Shown here piece by piece: positions 17,760-26,701 of a stretch of 64,000 nt of DNA (position 1 is its first letter; each line of letters opens with the position of its first letter). Origin of the DNA: UBA5069 sp963773745 (GTDB taxonomy: Bacteria; Chloroflexota; Anaerolineae; Caldilineales; Caldilineaceae). Made by a program: the position numbers and the translations under genes. Under the pieces are notes generated by a model that was given only the letters and a program-made list of their open reading frames with translations, searched no databases and was not told the origin of the DNA. The DNA lies in the NCBI GenBank assembly GCA_963773745.1, contig CAVZCL010000005.1:372001-436000 (forward strand), in the 5' to 3' direction.

Positions 17760-18866
17760 CTAATAGTGAACGTAGACCTCGGTGCCAATCGGCGCCCAGT
17801 TGTAGAGCATTTCCGATTCGTCCACACGGATATTGACGCAGCCGTGGCTCATGGGCGTGCCAAAGTTGTTGTGCCAGTAGGCCCCGTGCAGCGCATAGCT
17901 GCCGTAGAAATACATCACCCATGGAACGCCGGGAAGGTCGTAGCCGGGTCCCGTCATGCGCTGCGACTGGTACTTGACGCCCACCTGAAAGCGGCCGGTA
18001 ACTGTGGGCGTGCCGGGCAGCCCCGAGCTGATGCTTGTGTACAAGATGGCCACATCACCCTGCCAGGCGGTCAGCGTCTGGTTGGTGAGGTCAACCTCAA
18101 TCCAGCGGCGGCCGTCGGGCGGGGCCACCTGGTAGCTTGCACCACCGCTACCCTTGATGCGCAGCCGCTGCCCCACCCACACAAAGTTGGCATTGGGCAG
18201 CCCGTTGGCCGAGAGCAGATCTTGCGCGGAGACGCCGAAACGCTGGGCAATCTGCGAGAGGGTGTCGCCCGGCATGACGATGTAGATTTCGCCAGCGAGG
18301 TCGCTGGTTTCGGTCTCGTCAGTGGCCAGCGCGGTCGGCTCCACGCGTGCGCTGAGCCGCAACTGCTGCCCCACCCACACAAAGTTGGCGTTGGTGAGGC
18401 CGTTGAGGCGCAACAGATCGCCGGCGGACAGGCCGTTGCGTTTGGCAATCTCCGAGAGCGTGTCGCCGCGCCGCACTGTATAGTAGCCGTTGCCGGCAGG
18501 CAGTGCATCAGCCTCGGCGGGTGTGCCGTATTGAGAAAGTGCGCCGCTCTCCTGCCCGGGAATCAGCAGCTGTTGGCCGCTGAAGATAAAGTTCGGGTCG
18601 GAGATGCCGTTGTAGCTGATCAGCTCGTCCAGCGAAACGCCGTAGGAGCGGGCAATGACGGCCAGCTTTTCGCCTCGCTCCACCACGTGGACGGCATCCT
18701 GGGCATAGGCGTGCGATGCAGCCAGCGCGGCCCAGAGTGCGCAGGCAAAGATAGCCATGCGCACCAGGAGACGTGCTTCTTTTGCGGTATTAAACGAGCG
18801 GGGGAAAGGCGCAGGGTATGCGCGCAGGGAAGTCGGCAGCGATGAGGGCGGCAATGTGGTCTCCAT
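17760..18866 (-). CDS. L,D-transpeptidase with three LysM domains
   Basis: From the ATG at 18866 the product has 368 residues. It has a signal-anchor (MAIFACALWAALAASHAYA) and three LysM repeats of about 45 residues (VVERGEKLAVIARSYGVS, YTVRRGDTLSEIAKRNGLS, YIVMPGDTLSQIAQRFGVS), each ending in a GQQL or GQRL strand. A YkuD domain follows, with ALHGAYWHNNFGTPMSHG and CVNI. LysM binds peptidoglycan and YkuD cross-links it. CAGGGA precedes the ATG; the frame is open further upstream to 18980 but that part looks non-coding. The YkuD part resembles that of the gene at 16833, suggesting tandem duplication of the catalytic unit. Confidence 0.9.
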   Translation of the reverse strand: METTLPPSSLPTSLRAYPAPFPRSFNTAKEARLLVRMAIFACALWAALAASHAYAQDAVHVVERGEKLAVIARSYGVSLDELISYNGISDPNFIFSGQQLLIPGQESGALSQYGTPAEADALPAGNGYYTVRRGDTLSEIAKRNGLSAGDLLRLNGLTNANFVWVGQQLRLSARVEPTALATDETETSDLAGEIYIVMPGDTLSQIAQRFGVSAQDLLSANGLPNANFVWVGQRLRIKGSGGASYQVAPPDGRRWIEVDLTNQTLTAWQGDVAILYTSISSGLPGTPTVTGRFQVGVKYQSQRMTGPGYDLPGVPWVMYFYGSYALHGAYWHNNFGTPMSHGCVNIRVDESEMLYNWAPIGTEVYVHY

Positions 18867-19069
18867 GGAAGTCCCTGGGTGCGGCAATGTAGGCGGCGAT
18901 GTGGGCGATGCTGTGAGCGATGTTTGTGAGCAGTAATGTTGGCAACGCATGACGCGCAAACGATGCGCGTGGTGCTGCATGGATTCTCGGCTCCCACTCC
19001 TGCGCGGCTAAAGCTTTGTGCTGTTGTGTGACTTGCGCGCAATGACAAGGCTGGCAGATCATTCAGGGT

Positions 19070-19153
<84 letters not shown>

Positions 19154-19346
19154 GCGTTCCGCCTCCGTTTGGCCTGCGCAGAGCCTGCACGCTGCTGTGC
19201 ATTGTAGATGTGAGGCGGCTGTGTGTCAACCGCAGTGGGAGTAGGCAGCAGGGCGGTGGCAACCGCAGAATTGATGGCTGACAATTGATGACCCTGCCAA
19301 TCACCAATTTTGCTTTTTCCGCTGCCTACTCCCCACTTCGCCCAGT

Positions 19347-19376
19347 TTGACAACCCACGCCCGCGCGGTGTACTAT
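19347..19376 (+). promoter_or_regulatory. Promoter of trxA
   Basis: TTGACA at 19347-19352 and TACTAT at 19371-19376 are separated by 18 bases. The predicted start leaves a 5' leader of about 120 bases before trxA. Confidence 0.6.
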
Positions 19377-19506
19377 ATTTTTTGTAGCGCAACTTACCGC
19401 AGGATTCGTCTGCAGCACGTAGAATGACGCAAGCAATAGGCGCTGCACGCGCCTGGTTCGTCCTGATTGCGCACTCTGCTGCGCAGGAATAAAAAAGGAG
19501 CTTCAC

Positions 19507-19842
19507 ATGGGTGCACCCGTTAAGGTGACCGACGCGACGTTTGATGAAATGGTTATGAATTCCAAAGAGCTGGTGCTCGTGGACTTTTGGGCCGAGTGGT
19601 GTGGCCCGTGCAAGATGATTGCACCTGTGCTTGAGGAATTGGCGGCGGAGATGGACGGTCAGATGACCGTTGGCAAGCTGGACGTTGACCACAATCCCGA
19701 TACTGCGATGGCCTTCGGCGTCATGAGCATCCCGACGTTGCTGCTCTTCAAGGGCGGCCAGCCGGTGGACCGCATTGTGGGCTTCCAGCCCAAGGCGCAG
19801 CTCAAGAAGCGTCTCGAGACGCACCTCGTTAGCGCCAACTAA
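19507..19842 (+). CDS. trxA: Thioredoxin
   Basis: The 111-residue product is a full-length thioredoxin. It contains VLVDFWAEWCGPCKMIAPVL with the CGPC active site, the central DVDHNP turn, and MSIPTLLLFKGGQ with the conserved cis-Pro. It reduces cytoplasmic disulfides. AAAAGGAG lies seven bases before the ATG. It is monocistronic: the tRNA lies upstream on the other strand and a long palindrome starts six bases after the stop. Confidence 0.96.
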   Translation: MGAPVKVTDATFDEMVMNSKELVLVDFWAEWCGPCKMIAPVLEELAAEMDGQMTVGKLDVDHNPDTAMAFGVMSIPTLLLFKGGQPVDRIVGFQPKAQLKKRLETHLVSAN

Positions 19843-19847
19843 GCAAT

Positions 19848-19991
19848 AACCGCAGTACACAGAAAAGCGCAGTACACAGATTACACAGAAACAAACAGAT
19901 AACTACGGATAAAAGCCAAAATGCTTTTATCCGTAGTTATCTGTTTGTTTCTGTGTAATCTGTGTACTGCGCTTTGCTCTGTACTGCGGTT
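19848..19991. repeat. Long palindrome, 69-bp arms, between convergent trxA and oxidoreductase
   Basis: Arms 19848-19916 and 19923-19991 pair with two mismatches around a six-base loop. The core word ACAGAAACAAACAGATAAC is shared with the element at 42866 and, in variant form, with 15914. It lies within 10 bases of both flanking stop codons. It could serve as a bidirectional terminator in RNA, but the stem is far longer than needed. Confidence 0.9.
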
Positions 19992-20000
19992 TGCTGTGCG

Positions 20001-21563
20001 CTATCCCTCAACCGGCGACAGGTCGCTTGCGGCCGGGCCGTTCACCACGTGGCCGTGTTTGTCAAAGCGCGAACCGTGGCACGGGCAAACCCAAATCTGC
20101 TCTTTCTGATTCCATTCCACAATGCAGCCCATGTGCGTGCAGACGGCCGAGCGCTTGGTGAGCGTGCCGTCTGCATCACGATAGGCGGCAATCTTGGACG
20201 CGCCGTCTCGCACCAGCGCGCCCGTGCCGGGCTCAATTTCATCAGTCGAGTCCACTTCCGCTGCGCTCAGGTAGCCCGTGACAGCGGCCTGGGCAACGGC
20301 TGCGTCGTCGCGCGCCATCTGCATGGCCGCGCCCAGCTTCAGGCGCAAGGGGTCGTAGAGCTTCTCCCATGGGTGCGTGCCGCGCAGGATGAGGTCGCTG
20401 ATCAAAATGCCCGCGATTGTGCCGTGCGTCATCCCCATGCCGGAGTCTCCCGTCGCTATGTAGACGTTGCGGTCGCCTGAAGGCGTGCGACCGATAAATG
20501 CCAGGCCGTCGATGGTCTCCATCACCTGGCCGGACCACTTGTACTGCACCTTGCCCATGGTGGGCCAGCGGCTGCGCGCCCATGTTTCCAGCCGCTGCCA
20601 GCGCATCTCCTGATCTTCTGCATTGGCTTCACCGGAGCGATGGTCCTCGCCGCCCACAATCAGCAAATCATAGTCGCCGGTTGCAGTTGGGCCATATTCG
20701 AGGCGCGCATAGTGGTAGGGCTCGGCGGTGTCCCAGAAGAGCGCCGGCGTTACCGTGCCGCGCGGCACACGGGCCCCAATCACATAGGTGCGCCATGGCG
20801 TTTGCTTAAGATGGGTAATCACCATGTCGTTGATGGGGCTATTGGTGGCCACCACTGCTGCGCCGGCGGTGATGACCGGCCCGCCTTTGGTTTCCACGCG
20901 CACACTATCGCCTCCCGTAACGGTGGTGACATGGGTATTGCCAAAGATGTGGCCACCGTGGCGCACAATTGATTCCTCGAGGCCCACCAGATAGTTGAGT
21001 GGATGGAACTGTGCCTGGCGCGCAAAGCGCAGGCATGGCCCCGCTTCGTAGCCGCGCAGGGGCAGGCGCGCCACCATGCCCGTCTCGCTGAGGCCCACGC
21101 GTCGCGCCGCCTCAAGTTCCTTCTCCAGCGTCTCAACCTTGTCGTCCGGCCCCAGGAAGAGATAGCCGTCCACGCGCGCAAAGCTGCAGTCAATCTTCTC
21201 GGCGGTGACAATGGCCTCGATCAGATCAATTGCTGCCGTGTGGCTTTCGGCCGCCAGGCGTGCGCCATCCTCACCATGAATGCGGATCATTTCCGTGTAG
21301 CGGTCATCGATCGCGTTGGAGAGATGCGCCGTCGTGCGGCCACTTTCGCCGCCGCCCACGCCCGCGTGGTCGAGCACGATGACTGACTTGCCCTCGCGCG
21401 CCAGCAAATAGGCCACGGTCATGCCGGCAATGCCCACGCCCACCACGCAGACATCGGCCTGCAGGTCGCCGTCGGGCGCGCCCTTCAGAGAGGGAACTGT
21501 GGTGTCCAGCCAGGGTGTCGGGCGCTCGCCCGAGGAATTGGTCGCTTCGACTTGGTTGCTCAT
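20001..21563 (-). CDS. FAD-dependent oxidoreductase with C-terminal Rieske domain
   Basis: The 520-residue product has a DAO-type FAD domain: dinucleotide-binding motif CVVGVGIAGMTVAYLLAREG near residue 40, substrate domain to about 380, and YIATGDSGMGMTHGTIAG near the FAD exit. A Rieske [2Fe-2S] domain follows (about residues 430-515) with CTHMGC and CPCHGSRFD ligands. This fusion (DadA-like plus Rieske) is a known but poorly characterised family in which the Rieske centre may pass electrons from FAD. The ATG at 21563 (AGAGGCGACT upstream) is chosen; the frame is open further upstream without homology. It is convergent with trxA and divergent from nth. Confidence 0.9.
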   Translation of the reverse strand: MSNQVEATNSSGERPTPWLDTTVPSLKGAPDGDLQADVCVVGVGIAGMTVAYLLAREGKSVIVLDHAGVGGGESGRTTAHLSNAIDDRYTEMIRIHGEDGARLAAESHTAAIDLIEAIVTAEKIDCSFARVDGYLFLGPDDKVETLEKELEAARRVGLSETGMVARLPLRGYEAGPCLRFARQAQFHPLNYLVGLEESIVRHGGHIFGNTHVTTVTGGDSVRVETKGGPVITAGAAVVATNSPINDMVITHLKQTPWRTYVIGARVPRGTVTPALFWDTAEPYHYARLEYGPTATGDYDLLIVGGEDHRSGEANAEDQEMRWQRLETWARSRWPTMGKVQYKWSGQVMETIDGLAFIGRTPSGDRNVYIATGDSGMGMTHGTIAGILISDLILRGTHPWEKLYDPLRLKLGAAMQMARDDAAVAQAAVTGYLSAAEVDSTDEIEPGTGALVRDGASKIAAYRDADGTLTKRSAVCTHMGCIVEWNQKEQIWVCPCHGSRFDKHGHVVNGPAASDLSPVEG

Positions 21564-21777
21564 AGTCGCCTCTGCAATTACATGGCTGATTTGGGAACTT
21601 TCTGGAAACAGCAAAGCGGAGGTGGTTATCAATCCGCTGCTGTTGGCGCGAACGATCTGCGCAGTGGCTCGGTTCCCCGTGTATGAACTTGGCGCATGCG
21701 CACAGCGTTTGGCCATGCAGCAGCAGGCTCCTTTGGAATGGATTTGACGCTGGGAAGGAAGACATGGAAAGGAAGAC

Positions 21778-22443
21778 ATGGAAAAGCAACCCTTTGATGT
21801 AGAAGTGGCGCTCGCACGCATTGCCGAGGCTGTGCGTCCCTGGCCGCCGGCGGCGATGTTTGGATTGGCCGAAGAGGGTTTTGCAACGCCCTTTGAGCAG
21901 TTGCTGGCTTGCATCATATCCATTCGCACGCTCGATGAGGTTTCAGTGGAGGCAGCACGCCGCCTCTTTGCGCACGCGCGTACGCCAGAGGCGCTCCTGG
22001 CGCAGAGCCCCGCAGAGGTCGATGCGCTGATTAGCCCCTGCACCTTTCATACAGCCAAAGCCTATCAAATGATCGAGCTTGCGCGCACAGTGCAGAATGA
22101 TCACGGCGGCGTGCTGCCCTGCTCCTTCGACGCTCTCACTGCGCTGCACGGCGTTGGGCCCAAGTGCGCCAACCTGGTGTTGGGGATTGCCTGTGGCCAG
22201 CCCGCAATCAGCGTTGACGTGCACGTGCACCGTGTCACGAACCGCTGGGGCTATGTGCGCACCAGGACGCCCGAAGAGACAATGGGCGCGCTTGAGCAGC
22301 TTCTGCCGCTCGAGTTGTGGGTGACAATCAACCAACTGCTCGTGCCCTTTGGCAAGCATATTTGTACAGGTCGCGCCCCTCATTGCAGCACGTGCCCCGT
22401 GCTGGAGATGTGCGCCCAGGTGGGCGTAGGTACAGTGAGGTAG
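21778..22443 (+). CDS. nth: Endonuclease III family DNA glycosylase
   Basis: The 221-residue product has the HhH-GPD fold: LHGVGPKCANLVLG with the catalytic Lys, and SVDVHVHRVTNRWG with the catalytic Asp. A C-terminal iron-sulfur loop follows with the four Cys pattern C-x6-C-x2-C-x5-C (CTGRAPHCSTCPVLEMC). It removes oxidised pyrimidines in base-excision repair. GAAAGGAAG lies just before the ATG. Length and motifs match the family. Confidence 0.93.
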   Translation: MEKQPFDVEVALARIAEAVRPWPPAAMFGLAEEGFATPFEQLLACIISIRTLDEVSVEAARRLFAHARTPEALLAQSPAEVDALISPCTFHTAKAYQMIELARTVQNDHGGVLPCSFDALTALHGVGPKCANLVLGIACGQPAISVDVHVHRVTNRWGYVRTRTPEETMGALEQLLPLELWVTINQLLVPFGKHICTGRAPHCSTCPVLEMCAQVGVGTVR

Positions 22444-22622
22444 AGAGCTAGAGAGCAGGGAGTTGGAGAGCAGGGAGTTGGAGAGCAGGGAGTTAGAGGG
22501 CAGAGGGTTAGGGCGCAGGCTGTCAATTGTTGAATGTTGACGATTGAGAACTGAGGACCCAGAATAGGAATTGCGAGAGGGTACATCCGACACCCGACAC
22601 CCGACACCCGAAAGATTCTCCT
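22444..22622. repeat. Intergenic cluster of short tandem repeat words
   Basis: Three kinds of word sit in a row. About 22451-22510 has three to four copies of GGAGAGCAGGGAGTT. About 22525-22550 has CAATTGTTGAATGTTGACGATTG. About 22588-22612 has three copies of the heptamer ACACCCG. The start codon of the aminotransferase lies ten bases later. These resemble short tandemly repeated repetitive (STRR) sequences of cyanobacteria. Confidence 0.7.
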
Positions 22623-23762
22623 ATGTCCACAACCCAATACTGGGTGCCGCCCGGTGTCATTGATCTGGGCCTTGGCCATCCCAGCCTTGGCCTGCTGCCG
22701 CAGGAACTGCTTGCGCAGGCCGCCCGCCATCGCTTTGCACGCGACGACCGCGATGCCCTCCAGTACGGGCCCGAACAGGGCGGGCCTGCCCTGCGCCATG
22801 CGCTGGCCTCTTTTCTGGCGCGCGCCTATGCTGCGCCAGTGGCGGCGGACGGGCTGATGATCACCAATGGCATCTCTCAGGCGCTGGATATGATCTGCAC
22901 CGTCTTCACACAGCCGGGCGATGTGGTGATTGTCGAGGAGCCCACCTACTTCCTTGCCCTGCGCATCTTCGCCGACCACGGCCTGCGCGTCGTCAGCGCG
23001 CCCATGGATGGGGAAGGGCTCATTCCGGAGGCGCTGGCAGCGCTGCTGGTTGAGCATCGCCCAAGGCTCCTCTACACGATTCCCGTACATCAGAACCCGT
23101 CTGGCGCAACGCTGGGCGACGCGCGGCGTGCGCGCATCCTCGAGCTCTGCCGTGGCCACAACGCGCTGCTGGTGGCCGACGAGGTCTATCATCTGTTGAC
23201 CTACAGCGGCAGCGCGCCATGCCCCTTTGCCGCGTGGGCTGATGATCCGACGGTGATTGCGCTGGGCTCCTTCTCCAAAATTCTTGCACCCGGGCTGCGC
23301 CTGGGCTGGCTGCATGCTGCGCCCGAGCGGCTGGCGGCGCTGACTGCGTGGGGCGTCACGGCCAGCGGCGGCGGCATGAGCCCCTTTGCGGCATCGATTG
23401 TGCAGAGTGTGCTTGAGCTGGATCTGCTTGATGCCCATGTTGATCATTTGCGGCGCACCTATACGGCGCGGCGCGATGCACTGGCGGCCGCGTTGCACGC
23501 GCATGTGGGCGAGCGGCTGCACTTTGCCATGCCCGCGGGCGGCTACTTCATCTGGGCGACCCACGCTGCGCCGCTGGATGCTGCACGTCTCGCCGCCGCT
23601 GCTGTTGCCGAGCAGGTGGATTTCCGCGCCGGACCGCGTTTCTCCAGCCGCAACGGCCTGGCCGACAAGCTGCGCCTCTGCTTCGCCTACTACCCTGAGG
23701 CCGAGCTGGAGGAGGGGGCGCGCCGCCTGGCGCGCGCGCTGGACTCCGCGAGCAGTCAATAA
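22623..23762 (+). CDS. PLP-dependent aminotransferase (class I/II, 2-aminoadipate type)
   Basis: The 379-residue product has a fold-type I aminotransferase layout. It contains LQYGPEQGGPALRHALASFL, the cofactor-binding ITNGISQALDMIC, VIVEEPTYFLAL, the substrate Asn in PVHQNPSGATL, the Asp in LLVADEVYHLL, and the Schiff-base Lys in LGSFSKILAPGLRLGW. This matches the catalytic part of MocR/LysN/2-aminoadipate transaminases, without the GntR DNA-binding part. The amino donor is unknown. No clear Shine-Dalgarno precedes the ATG; it is preceded by repeat words. The gene follows nth on the same strand after 179 bases. Confidence 0.9.
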   Translation: MSTTQYWVPPGVIDLGLGHPSLGLLPQELLAQAARHRFARDDRDALQYGPEQGGPALRHALASFLARAYAAPVAADGLMITNGISQALDMICTVFTQPGDVVIVEEPTYFLALRIFADHGLRVVSAPMDGEGLIPEALAALLVEHRPRLLYTIPVHQNPSGATLGDARRARILELCRGHNALLVADEVYHLLTYSGSAPCPFAAWADDPTVIALGSFSKILAPGLRLGWLHAAPERLAALTAWGVTASGGGMSPFAASIVQSVLELDLLDAHVDHLRRTYTARRDALAAALHAHVGERLHFAMPAGGYFIWATHAAPLDAARLAAAAVAEQVDFRAGPRFSSRNGLADKLRLCFAYYPEAELEEGARRLARALDSASSQ

Positions 23763-23965
23763 CAGATTCAACGCAAAAACAGCTTCAACGCAAAGGCGTG
23801 GAGAGCGCAAAGAGCGCAAAGAAAGGCGCAGAAAAGCAAGCAATTGCGATGCGCAGGTTCGGGGCCGATGCCCTGTGCATTCCGGAACAATGCGCGGGCC
23901 CGGAGCGTCAGATTGGAGTGATTCCACCCACAACCCAGCAATCAGCGATTCCCAGGAGGGAACCT

Positions 23966-25564
23966 ATGGCGAAGTACACAATTTACCTGGTCGCAGCGCT
24001 GGCAGCGGGGCTGCTGGTACTGGCAGCATGCGCCGCGCCTTTGCCACCCGCAATGCAGCCCGGCTCCAACGTACCCCCGGCCGCGCCCCGGGATGCCGCA
24101 CCCTTGGACGAGCCCACGCCGGACTTATTCGTTCCTACGCCCGAGGCGGCGCTTGACGAGAGCCAGTTGCCGCCCGCCGCGCTGGCCGCGCAGCAGACGC
24201 TAGCCAACCAGCTGCAGGTGGACCCGCAAAGCGTGAGCGTGCTGAGCGTGGAGGCTGTCGATTGGCCTAGCGCTTGTCTGGGGGCCGAGCAGCCCGGCGA
24301 AATGTGCGCCGCCGTCATCACCCCCGGCTACAGAATCATCCTCACCGCTAACGGCAGCGAGTATGTGGTGCATACAAATGATGACGGCAGCAACTACCGC
24401 ATCGTCGATTCCCCTGCGGCACAGGTTGGCGACACCGTAATTTCGTGGGTGGGGAGCGACGCCGAGGGTGCCTGCGTGACCGCCGAGATTGCCCTGGAGG
24501 GTGTAGCCTATGGCGGCTGCAATGATGAAAAACTGGTGCCCGTGCCACTTGTTTTCAGCGGGCGACCCGATGATTTGGACACGCTACGCCTCAACTTTGC
24601 GCCATTTGCCGCTGCGACAGCCGCCGGCGATGTGGTCTTCATGGGCGTAGGCAACGAAATTGCCACCGAAGCCGAGCAGCGCATGATTGCGGAACGGGCA
24701 CGCGCCGCCTTCTTTGAGGCGCGCGGTGGAGCAAGCGCTGTGGGTTCGGGCCTGGCGCTGCAAAGCTATCAGGAAGGGGGCATTGCCGCCCTCTGCCAGA
24801 GCGTGAGCCTCTACCTTACCGGCATCGCCTATGTGGCTGACTGCACCACCGAGCCGGCGCAGACATTGCCCGTTGTTCTGCTCGACAGTGACCAGCTGGC
24901 GCAGCTCTATGCGTGGTACGACACCCTCGCGCCCTTTGAGTCAACGCGCAGCGACGGCACGGCCGACGTGATGACCACCACCATGAGCTTCTTTGGCGTA
25001 GGTTCGGATGAGGCCAGCGCTGAGACGCAGCAGGCCATGGACGCGCTGGCGCAGGAAGTGGCCGCCGCGGCGCGGTCAAAGCGCTCTGCAGATGTCTGCC
25101 CGGCCCCAACGCTTACGCTTGCGCTCTATCGCAACGATCTCCACGGATACTGCCTCCTCTTCCCCGAGACGGTGGCACCCGTGGAAGTGAGCCCCACGTC
25201 GACTGTCTTTGCCGGAGATGGCGACATAATGAACCATACGGATGGCCGCCTGGAGATCGAGGTCATCGACGGGGGTGGTGACGCTGCGGCTGCCGCCGAC
25301 GCCCTGGAGGCAGAGGTGCTCGCATCCATTGCCAATGCGCAACTGGAGCGCTCGGATGTAACGCTGGGCGCCATGGCCGCGACCCAGGTGGACAAGGTGC
25401 CCGGCCAGGATTTCAGCCGGGTGGTCTTTGTGGGCAGCGGTGATACACTGCTGAAACTCACTTTCGTGCCGGCAGACCCCGAGATGAATGGTTATGAAGG
25501 CATGCAGATGATCTACGACGTAGTGATAAGCTCGTTCACCTTTATGGAGCAGGTTACCCAATAA
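23966..25564 (+). CDS. Large secreted lipoprotein of unknown function
   Basis: The 532-residue product has a lipoprotein signal (AALAAGLLVLAAC, lipobox LAAC), a Pro-rich tether, then two soluble regions. About residues 75-130 hold VDWPSACLGAEQPGEMCAAVITPGYRIIL, a Cys-containing pattern common in Chloroflexota exported proteins. A C-terminal part contains CPAPTLTLALYRNDLHGYCLLFPETV and a beta-rich tail. I do not recognise a named family or enzyme motif. AGGAGG lies seven bases before the ATG. A decayed copy of the CGCAAAG repeat word lies upstream at 23770-23830. Downstream, a small Gre-like gene starts after 21 bases and may be co-transcribed. Confidence 0.75.
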   Translation: MAKYTIYLVAALAAGLLVLAACAAPLPPAMQPGSNVPPAAPRDAAPLDEPTPDLFVPTPEAALDESQLPPAALAAQQTLANQLQVDPQSVSVLSVEAVDWPSACLGAEQPGEMCAAVITPGYRIILTANGSEYVVHTNDDGSNYRIVDSPAAQVGDTVISWVGSDAEGACVTAEIALEGVAYGGCNDEKLVPVPLVFSGRPDDLDTLRLNFAPFAAATAAGDVVFMGVGNEIATEAEQRMIAERARAAFFEARGGASAVGSGLALQSYQEGGIAALCQSVSLYLTGIAYVADCTTEPAQTLPVVLLDSDQLAQLYAWYDTLAPFESTRSDGTADVMTTTMSFFGVGSDEASAETQQAMDALAQEVAAAARSKRSADVCPAPTLTLALYRNDLHGYCLLFPETVAPVEVSPTSTVFAGDGDIMNHTDGRLEIEVIDGGGDAAAAADALEAEVLASIANAQLERSDVTLGAMAATQVDKVPGQDFSRVVFVGSGDTLLKLTFVPADPEMNGYEGMQMIYDVVISSFTFMEQVTQ

Positions 25565-25585
25565 GTCGCGCAGCAGGGGTGCACC

Positions 25586-25984
25586 ATGGCAGCAAAGCAG
25601 TCCATGCGCGCCGGATTGGGCACGCACGTTGAGCTGGAGATGATTAGCGAGGACGGAACCGTTGAGCCCATGGCGCTCGACCTGGTGGCCGACGCCGCGG
25701 CAGACATCGACGCGGGACAGGTGGGCATCAGCACGCCGCTGGCGCGGGCGCTCATTGGCCGCACAGCGGGCGTCACGGTCGACTATCAGTTGGGGGACAT
25801 TTGCAGCCTGCGTCTGCTCAAGGTGATGCCGTCGGAAGTGACGCCCGACATGGACGCAGCCGAGCGCCGGCGCGCCGCATCCGAGGAAGCGCTGCGCAAG
25901 GCCGAGCGCACAGCCGCCGAGATTTTTAGCACCACCTTTACAAGCAAGTGGGGCGGCTACGACGCCAGCCAGCTGGAGGACTAG
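25586..25984 (+). CDS. Stand-alone GreA/GreB C-terminal domain protein
   Basis: The 132-residue product contains LVADAAADIDAGQVGISTPLARALIGRTAGVTVDYQLG, close to the FKBP-like C-terminal domain of transcript-cleavage factors (the 'SPLARALLG' motif). The Gre coiled-coil that enters the polymerase channel is missing. Instead a charged helix follows (AAERRRAASEEALRKAERTA). It may bind RNA polymerase like Rnk without stimulating cleavage; that is inference. It starts 21 bases after the lipoprotein gene and ends six bases before a perfect palindrome. Confidence 0.7.
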   Translation: MAAKQSMRAGLGTHVELEMISEDGTVEPMALDLVADAAADIDAGQVGISTPLARALIGRTAGVTVDYQLGDICSLRLLKVMPSEVTPDMDAAERRRAASEEALRKAERTAAEIFSTTFTSKWGGYDASQLED

Positions 25985-25989
25985 GGGCA

Positions 25990-26144
25990 AAATACGACGC
26001 GAAGGCGCAGAGACGCAAAGGAAGCGCAAAGAACTGCAAGGGCGAGAACAGAAACCTTCGTGCCCACAAGGCATTAAGGTTTCTGTTCTCGCCCTTGCAG
26101 TTCTTTGCGCTTCCTTTGCGTCTCTGCGCCTTCGCGTCGTATTT
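25990..26144. repeat. Perfect palindrome, 69-bp arms, between convergent genes
   Basis: Arms 25990-26058 and 26076-26144 are perfect reverse complements around a 17-base loop. They carry the words GGCGCAGAGACGCAAAG and GCGCAAAGAACTGCAAGG. The right arm overlaps the first two bases of the rnhA stop codon (26143-26145), and the left arm starts five bases after the Gre-like stop. A degraded relative is at 23770-23830. Confidence 0.92.
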
Positions 26145-26652
26145 ACGTTGTTGCAGGGTCCAGGTCAACCGGGTCGGCAGCGGTGGCGTCGAGGGCGGCC
26201 TGGCTGGCCAGCGCATCGGCGCGCTCGTTGAGTTCGTGGCCGGCGTGCCCCTTGATCCAGCTCCACGTCACGCCGCCGGCGGGCTCATGGCGCTTAACGG
26301 CGGCCAGCAGCAACTTCCACAAGTCCACATTTTTCACGGGCTGCTTACTGGCGTTGAGCCATCCCCTGCGCACCCAGCCGTCAACCCACTCCATCATCCC
26401 GCGCCGCACATATTCGCTGTCGGTGACAACCGTCACCGCGCACGGCCGCTTGAGCGCTTCGAGCGCGTTGATCACGGCGCGCATCTCCATGCGGTTGTTG
26501 GTCGTCCTGCTGGCGCTGCCGCAAATCTCTTTGGTGGTCGTGCCATAGGCAAGAATGGCCCCCCAGCCGCCCGGGCCCGGGTTGCCCTTGCATGCGCCGT
26601 CTGTGTGGATGATGACCTGCGTGGCAGGGCTGGCGGTGGTTGCGGCTTTCAC
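26143..26652 (-). CDS. rnhA: Ribonuclease HI
   Basis: The 169-residue product from a GTG at 26652 has all four catalytic acids: IIHTDGACKGNPGPGGWG, NNRMEMRAVINALEAL, VVTDSEYV and ELNERADALA. It also has the basic handle region (RRGWLNASKQPVKN). It removes RNA from RNA-DNA hybrids. AGGAAAG upstream supports the GTG start; the open frame continues upstream without homology. It is encoded just downstream of a membrane protein gene on the same strand. Confidence 0.93.
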   Translation of the reverse strand: MKAATTASPATQVIIHTDGACKGNPGPGGWGAILAYGTTTKEICGSASRTTNNRMEMRAVINALEALKRPCAVTVVTDSEYVRRGMMEWVDGWVRRGWLNASKQPVKNVDLWKLLLAAVKRHEPAGGVTWSWIKGHAGHELNERADALASQAALDATAADPVDLDPATT

Positions 26653-26701
26653 AATCTGCTTTCCTGGCGTGCGTGTCGTGCGTTTAGGTTGAATTGCTCG
26701 T

